A stretch of 64,000 nt of DNA from Suillus spraguei (lineage: Eukaryota; Basidiomycota; Agaricomycetes; Boletales; Suillaceae). Positions 58,486-64,000 of the stretch are shown piece after piece. The notes under the pieces are model-generated. The model had not been told where the DNA came from and searched no databases. It saw nothing but the letters and a program-made list of their open reading frames with translations. Position 1 is the stretch's first letter, and every line of letters begins with the position of its first letter. A program made the position numbers and the translations under genes. The DNA is taken from positions 1 to 64,000 of the forward strand of contig JABCPU010000263.1 in NCBI GenBank assembly GCA_016800925.1, written 5' to 3'.

Positions 58486-59744
58486 ATGCAGCCCCGAACG
58501 GCCCAGAAGCGGTCAGCAACGTCCAGTGCAGACGCATCAACATCCCAAAAATCTTCACATGCTCCAAAAAAGACGCGTTTCACTGAGCCTGATGAAGATC
58601 CAGTGAACTTTGCGGAGGAAGTCGACTCTGCACTTGAGAATCCTTCAGCCAAGCGGAAAGGACGGGTTAGGAACGAGGGATACGACTCGGACTCGAGCGA
58701 TGATGGAGAAGGTGTGGTATTGAGCAGAAGAAAGGACGCAGATGGGGAAGGGGCAGACGATGACGACGATATGTTTGCAATGGCTGACAAGGAAGAGAAA
58801 AAAGACGAGGCGCAGGGGAAGAAGAAGGAAGAATTTTTACGCCTAGGGGACATAGAGGGGCAGGAGTTTAACGATGGTGAAGATTCAGACAGACGAAGAA
58901 GATGAGCCTGAAGACGAAGATGAAAGAGAACGACGGAAGAAGGCTGGCATGGGATTTGAGCTATCCTCGTTTAATATGCGGGAGGAGATGGAAGAGGGGA
59001 AATTTGCTGCTGATGGCACGTATGTCCGGTCATTTGACGCACACGCCGTACACGATCGGTGGATGGACGATCTAGATGACAAGGAAATCAAGCTGGCGCG
59101 TCGGAGGAAGCGACAGCAAGAACGAATACAAAGAGAAAAGATGAGGGCAGAGGAGATAGAGCTTGAGCAAAGTGGTGGAAAGGGTGCTTTGGAAATGCAG
59201 CTCGTCGGAATGCTCAAGAAAGGAGAAACTGTACTCGAGGCACTTCAACGATTAGGCGCAAAGGCGAAACGGAATTCACGTTCCACTAGGTACGTTGTTG
59301 AGCAAACATCATTTAGGACTAACTGACTCCAGTACCTCTTGAAGGAAAGTCAATGGCAAAGTCAAAGATGATACTGCTATGGCCATCGACAAAGCAGCAG
59401 AAAAACCCAAGGATCTCGATGATATTGACATGATCACCCATCTGGCATCCAACCTTATGTCGCTTGGTGACACTGACATTTACTCTCGATCATACGAGGA
59501 ACTCGTCCGCGCGGTGCGTTCTAGCGGAAGAGTGGAACCCAATTGGATGCCTCCATCTGCAGACATCTCATACGAGTACAAATGGGATATCCCCGGGCAA
59601 TCTACCGGGGAGACTTTCGGGCCCTTCAGTGAGGACGAAATGAAAATGTGGCATGCGGCTGCCTACTTTGGTGAATCAGGAGAGAAGGTCAAAGTGAGAA
59701 GGGTCGGTGACGACTGGGGAACCTGGGACGATGTTGTAACATAG
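58486..59744 (+). CDS. LIN1: GYF-domain U5 snRNP-associated protein (LIN1/CD2BP2-like)
   Basis: Homologue of yeast Lin1/Snu40 and human CD2BP2, which binds the U5 snRNP protein Prp6 through a C-terminal GYF domain. The N terminus is MQPRTAQKRSATSS, then KKTRFTEPDEDPVNFAEEVD and an acidic serine-rich region. The family core is FDAHAVHDRWMDDLDDKE, and the GYF domain reads YKWDIPGQSTGETFGPFSED with the W...G.FGPF pattern, ending VGDDWGTWDDVVT, TAG at 59742-59744. An intron (GTACGTTG...CTTGAAG) joins NSRST to RKVNGKV. Oddity: the acidic stretch near 58886-58897 changes frame without a possible intron. Removing one base, or adding two, restores DSDDEEDEPED. This looks like a sequence error or a damaged allele. 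Confidence 0.85.
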
Positions 59745-59903
59745 CATTTGTATAAATGTCCTTGCACTAATAGCTGTACCGTTGTAATTTTTCTTTTGTA
59801 GTATAATGATTGTGTGTGCCGTGAAGTAGTGTTACAAATGGTGAGCAATGAATGTCTACGATAATGATACAGATAAAAACAATCATAATAACCCCTGTAT
59901 CTT

Positions 59904-62834
59904 CTAGTGACTAATGTATTGGAAAACGAAGGAGATCTCAGATAAGCCTACTTCAGCTCGGAGTAGGTCGTCATGATTACTCTTTAGCTCTTCATTGGTA
60001 TAGTGATTCCACCTGTCCACGAAAGTGAGGGGGTGTACATCCCATTTCCAAGAGGTAGACTTACGTGCTTGCATCTCCGTACAGCAATGCAGGTGACTTG
60101 ATAACTTGTTTTCCGTCTTTGCAGCGTTTGCATTTGAAGGTATCGTGAGTATCGCAAATTGTGGTCTCGTTGAACAAGAACAGCTGTCTAAGGGACTCGA
60201 CTGAAAAATGCCGTTCGGCGTCTTCCTTCTCATCGACAACAGCAGAAGATAATGCTTGTTTTGATGCTTGACGTTGGAATATCTTTTCCTCGATCGTTCC
60301 CGTCGAAATAAAGCGATAGACAAAGCCTATGGTAATAGTGATCAACAATGCACTGAAAACACACGCGTCCCAGACTAACACTCTTTCTTTTGACCGTCAC
60401 GCCATACACGTGCAAGAGCCTGTTGATCAGCAGCAGGGTTCCAATCTGCACAGATCTTGTCAGTTTAGCTAATTAGCATATTGAACATGCTAACCAGGGT
60501 CGAAAAGGATCAGTCTGTTGGCGCCTATAAGATTGATACCACATCCCCCGGCTTTACTACTTAGTAGGAAAACAAATTCCTTCCCATTTGGATCATTGAA
60601 CTGGTCTACGAGCTTCTGACGCTTGGTTACGGTCATGGTCCCATCAAGGCGAAAGAAGCCATATCTGGTTCATATGTCAACATGAACTGAGAGTATTGTC
60701 AGCCATCATGAACTCACTTCTTGCTTCGACATAACTTCTCGAACAAGTCAAGCGTCTGCGTGTAATTGCTAATGAGCACAATTTTGTCATTGGTAGTTGT
60801 CTTGAGGCGATGCAAGAACCGCTCAAGGACCAAAAATTTTCCTCCCCAGTCACATCGCACTGTTTGGTCCTTGCCTTTATTGCGCACTGTGGCGCCCGCG
60901 CCACCGTAGCCTTCGGGTAGAAGCTTTTCCGAACCATGGAGGTCAGAAGGGAGGTTGAGCAGCTCGGGATGGTTGCAAAGCTTCTTGAGAATATTAATTG
61001 CCTTGAGTGGCTGGGATTCTGTACCGCGAAGTAATGCCTTGATCTCGGGTGAGGAGATGAAAAGGCGGTACAAGGCAAGCTGAAAATCAGAAAGTCCACA
61101 GAATACAACGTGCTCGTACTTGACCGGTACTACATAATAATTGGAGTAAAATCGCAACAGCACAACAAATATTCACTCACGATACTTCGACAATAGGTCA
61201 TTTGTTCGTCGAATGATAAATTTAGTGACAAGGCCACCAAGTTCCTTGAGTTTCTTCTCACATTGAGCTTGTACTTCTGCACTGGCACTCGCATCGCGGC
61301 CACGAATAATAGCGTTCTCGAAGTTTTTACGAAAGTCATCTCGGGAGCCAAGGAAGTTAGGGTTTGCAAAGTTCAAGAGGGAGAAATATTCCGAGAGATC
61401 ATTCTGGACGGGTGTTCCGGTAAGAATGACTCGTCTCTTGACATTGAGCGAATTTAGAGCTTGGAATGTTTGATTACCTGAAACAAGACACGATATCCAT
61501 AGTGCTCCAATTAAGTCCCGTGAATGTGTGAGCTTACCAGAGTTTTTTAACCTGTGACCCTCGTCGCATAGCAGGAGACCAATGCTACAGTTGGCCAGAA
61601 GCGCGGTGAGAGTACGAAGGGTTTCATAGGAAACAATCATCACTGAGAAAGACATGAATGTCAGGCATTCATATTTAAGGTCAACGGCGAACCTGGCTGC
61701 GTAACATTCCGACCCGATGCTTCTACCCATCGAACAACCTTCCCATGGAGTTCGTCTCTGCCTCCTTTACCATCCACCGCAAGCTCTGAAATGGCATCTT
61801 TGCCTAACCACTTAACTAAGCGAAGGTGAGGGATGTCTCGGAAGAACTGAAAAATCAACAACATACCAAGTTCGTTCGCCCAATTTTTTACCAAACTAGA
61901 AGGACATGCTATAATACACTTCTCAATTGTAGGCTTTCCTGCGTGAGGGGATTGCTTAATCAAGGTCCATAACAGCGCGATGCACTGTAGGGTCTTTCCA
62001 AGACCCATTTCATCGGCCATGATGCAGCCGTACTGGTTGTCCACCATCATTCCAGTGGTACATTTGTACAAGAACTGCCAGTGGGTGTTAGTATGAGTAT
62101 AATAAAAGCACGCTATAGGAAATACTCACCTTGACGCCTTCAACCTGATGTGGACGCAAAACCTTTGCGAGTCTAGGATCAATTACTACGGGGACTTTCT
62201 GTGTCTTCTCTTTCTTGTCCTTGCCTTCGCCTAGGAGGGTCCGTAGATTCTTGTGTGGATTATACATTCCTGCAGTCTTCTCTTGTGCTTCCTTAGCGGC
62301 CTTCTCTTTAGCTTCCTCCTTCTCTCTTTCCTTCTTCTCTTCGTCTGTTTCGCGGTCATCAATCGTAGGATCGTAGAGGACAATGGCATGGTCCTCCATT
62401 GGATCATGTAACGGTCGAGGGAGGATCTTGGTCGGTGGACGAATACCAAGGGATGCATTGGTAGGCAATATGTGAACTTTTTCTCCGCTCTTGTTCGTCA
62501 TAGTGGGCATCGAGAACCTGCGTAGCATGTCGAATGGCTTGGGTTTGTACACCGGAAAGGTTTTGATAGCAGCTTTCAACTCTTCCTCGTTGTAAGTCCC
62601 ATCCTTGTCTCTCATCTTCTTTTTCTTCTTTCTGGCATCGTCATCGTCACTGTCGTTCTCGTCAACCGCTGCGTCTTTGTATGAAACCCGCTTGCGCTTG
62701 CGCTGAGGCTGGACGCGCTCGGACGCGTTGATAAGCGATGGAGGTTTGAATGGCTTGTTTACGCGCGTGCTCTCTTGTAGCCTGTCTACAGGTTTTCCAT
62801 CTGAAGTTGTTGGGGTGCGCCGTAGCATAAACAT
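59904..62834 (-). CDS. RAD54: DNA repair and recombination translocase RAD54
   Basis: Swi2/Snf2-family ATPase that works with Rad51 in homologous recombination, stimulating strand invasion and chromatin remodelling. The N terminus [15 protein letters not shown] and the basic segment [15 protein letters not shown] fit Rad54. The helicase motifs are all present: [16 protein letters not shown] (motif I), [28 protein letters not shown] (motif II, DEGH), [16 protein letters not shown] (motif III), and in the second lobe [19 protein letters not shown]. The C terminus carries a CxxC pair ([17 protein letters not shown] region) and ends [11 protein letters not shown] at 59906-59904. Many short introns. 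It is convergent with LIN1 and divergent from the chromodomain/KMT-like gene, sharing a promoter of about 230 bases with three ACGCGT boxes. Start at 62834; the next in-frame ATG (62828) is possible. Confidence 0.95.
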
Positions 62835-62895
62835 GATGATGGGTAAAAGTGAAGAAAGACGAAGGGTCCGAGCTGCAAGTCGGGCCCAATCAGAG

Positions 62896-62965
62896 ACGCG
62901 TATTTGCGTGTGGACGCGTAGATTGAGCGGTCACATGACCAGATTATCATTTTGGAACAACGCGT
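62896..62965. promoter_or_regulatory. Three MCB-type ACGCGT boxes in the RAD54/chromodomain bidirectional promoter
   Basis: ACGCGT at 62896-62901, 62914-62919 and 62960-62965 lies between the divergent starts at 62834 and 63070. Three sites in 70 bases are well above chance. In yeasts MBF binds such boxes at G1/S genes including recombination genes. Confidence 0.6.
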
Positions 62966-63069
62966 TTGCTTCCGTCATATTATCCTCACTCGGAGAACAG
63001 ACCTGCATACCAGACAAAGGAATATAGTCGTACCTTATACTATCCTCGACGCTGTTGTGAATTTGGTGC

Positions 63070-64000
63070 ATGATGGACATGTGGAAACGATCTCCCTCTC
63101 CAGAAGAGAGCTGGAGCGATGCGGAAGGTGGGAATGAGAATGGAGAGTGGCCAATCAAGGGGGTCGTAGGTGAGGAAGTTGATCCTGATGGCACTTCAAG
63201 GTAAGCTCCCCTCGTATTCTATCCGTATCTGTGTTTACGAATCTACTAGATATGAAGTAGGCATATTAACTAGAATTTGTACTTAATTTGTACTTAACAC
63301 AACCAGGTGAGATGGGGGAATTGGTCGCGAAAGGATGGCACGAACACGACCTGGCAAACCGATATAACTGATCGCAATGATTTGGTCAATCGCTGGAACA
63401 AAGTACAGGGTCTTAAGCGTAATGTGCTTGCCCAGAACAGTCTAGACATGGAAGTGTCGTGGCCCGATGACGCAGTGCATAAACGGTTCACCTTCCTGCG
63501 CGCGCAAGCATACGAGGAGAAGAGACGCAAACGACTTGATAAGCCCTCAGCAGCAAATTGGGACAAGGAAATAGAAAGTGCATGCAGGCGCACCGATGAG
63601 CCCGACGCCGAGGACGGCAATGCGGCATCCCGCCTGCGTATGCGCCGAGGTACCCCGCGTTCTACCCCATCATATGATATACCATGTTCGTCCTCTGCCA
63701 AACACACTCGTGGACCAACTCCTTCGAATCCCCCATCTTCGTCTAAAAGAGGTGCTTCCGCAAGGAAAAGGTCACCTTCTATACTAGGAGATGACACTTT
63801 TCGCTCTTTGATGTTCAATTTGTCTACGAATAAAGTGGAATCTCCCAGGGCTATATCCAAAGGCGTCACGGAAGGATCCAAGAATCTTATCACAAACCGC
63901 CCTGTTAGATCTGGTCAGGCCGGTACTTCAAAACCCGTGCCACCAGCTATGAAGGGCGACGTTATATTTGTTCGCCCTGTAAAGCCTTTGTGAGTTTTAT
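63070..64000 (+). CDS. Chromodomain protein, possibly Clr4/Suv39-type H3K9 methyltransferase (partial)
   Basis: The start MMDMWKRSPSPEESWSDAEG leads to a chromodomain: WPIKGVVGEEVDPDGTS|RYE|VRWGNWSRKDGTNTTWQTDI, in which the cage aromatic positions are present. The first in-frame ATG may be 63070 or three bases later. The RYE junction contains a 7-base microexon (ATATGAA, 63251-63257) followed by GTAGGC...AACCAG and VRWGN from 63307. A long basic/serine-rich linker follows (RMRRGTPRSTPS, ASARKRSPSILGDD). The frame ends in VRPVKP at a GTGAGT donor (about 63990), so at least one more exon lies outside. Suv39-like enzymes have this order with a C-terminal SET domain. The SET domain is not visible, so the enzyme call is inference; the chromodomain is not. 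Confidence 0.7.

Noticed and set aside
1..64000. CRISPR arrays, bacterial operons, prophage
   Set aside because: The window is eukaryotic with spliced genes; no evenly spaced short repeats with unique spacers were seen.

Overview
The window looks like nuclear DNA of an agaricomycete (mushroom-forming) basidiomycete. Genes are split by many short introns of about 45-65 bases with fungal splice signals. The proteins are eukaryotic housekeeping proteins with basidiomycete-like sequence. Gene-rich blocks are separated by AT-rich, transposon-scarred DNA holding relics of families that are expanded in Agaricomycetes. I cannot name the genus.

Layout. (1) 1-10380 is repeat-rich and nearly gene-free: a 162-base tandem repeat with an unlisted minus-strand reading frame, LTR/SINE-like scraps, a degenerate minisatellite and several direct duplications. 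(2) 10381-27219 holds five minus-strand genes in a row: a secreted histidine acid phosphatase, the autophagy lipid-transfer protein ATG2, an unrecognised protein, replication protein A subunit 2 and the NatB auxiliary subunit NAA25. (3) 27220-30994 is a second decayed island with a SAP-like pseudogene and a TPR-family pseudogene. (4) 30995-50888 holds NCE101, mitochondrial ribosomal protein mL44, proteasome chaperone PAC3 head-to-head with Mediator MED16, tRNA pseudouridine synthase PUS4, a dihydrodipicolinate-synthase-family aldolase, mitochondrial NAD(P) transhydrogenase, a nucleotide-sugar transporter and a long single-pass membrane protein. (5) 51096-64000 groups chromatin and genome-maintenance genes: a Crb2/Rad9-type Tudor-BRCT checkpoint protein, a chromodomain protein, the GYF spliceosomal protein LIN1, RAD54, and a second chromodomain gene (possibly a Clr4/Suv39 methyltransferase) that runs off the window.

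Themes. ACGCGT (MCB-type, G1/S) boxes lie upstream of RPA2 (two), the Crb2/Rad9 homologue (one) and the divergent RAD54/chromodomain pair (three), which suggests common cell-cycle control of the DNA-repair genes. The gene models contain 15-base and 7-base microexons at the same place in two chromodomains, a 4-base microexon in the transhydrogenase, and two GC-AG introns.

Single-base frame breaks occur inside conserved sequence in ATG2, NCE101, the aldolase, the sugar transporter, LIN1 and probably the Rad9 homologue, plus one broken splice donor in mL44. So many independent breaks in essential or core genes point to residual consensus indel errors in the assembly rather than to real gene loss. 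Whole-gene translations should be treated with that in mind.
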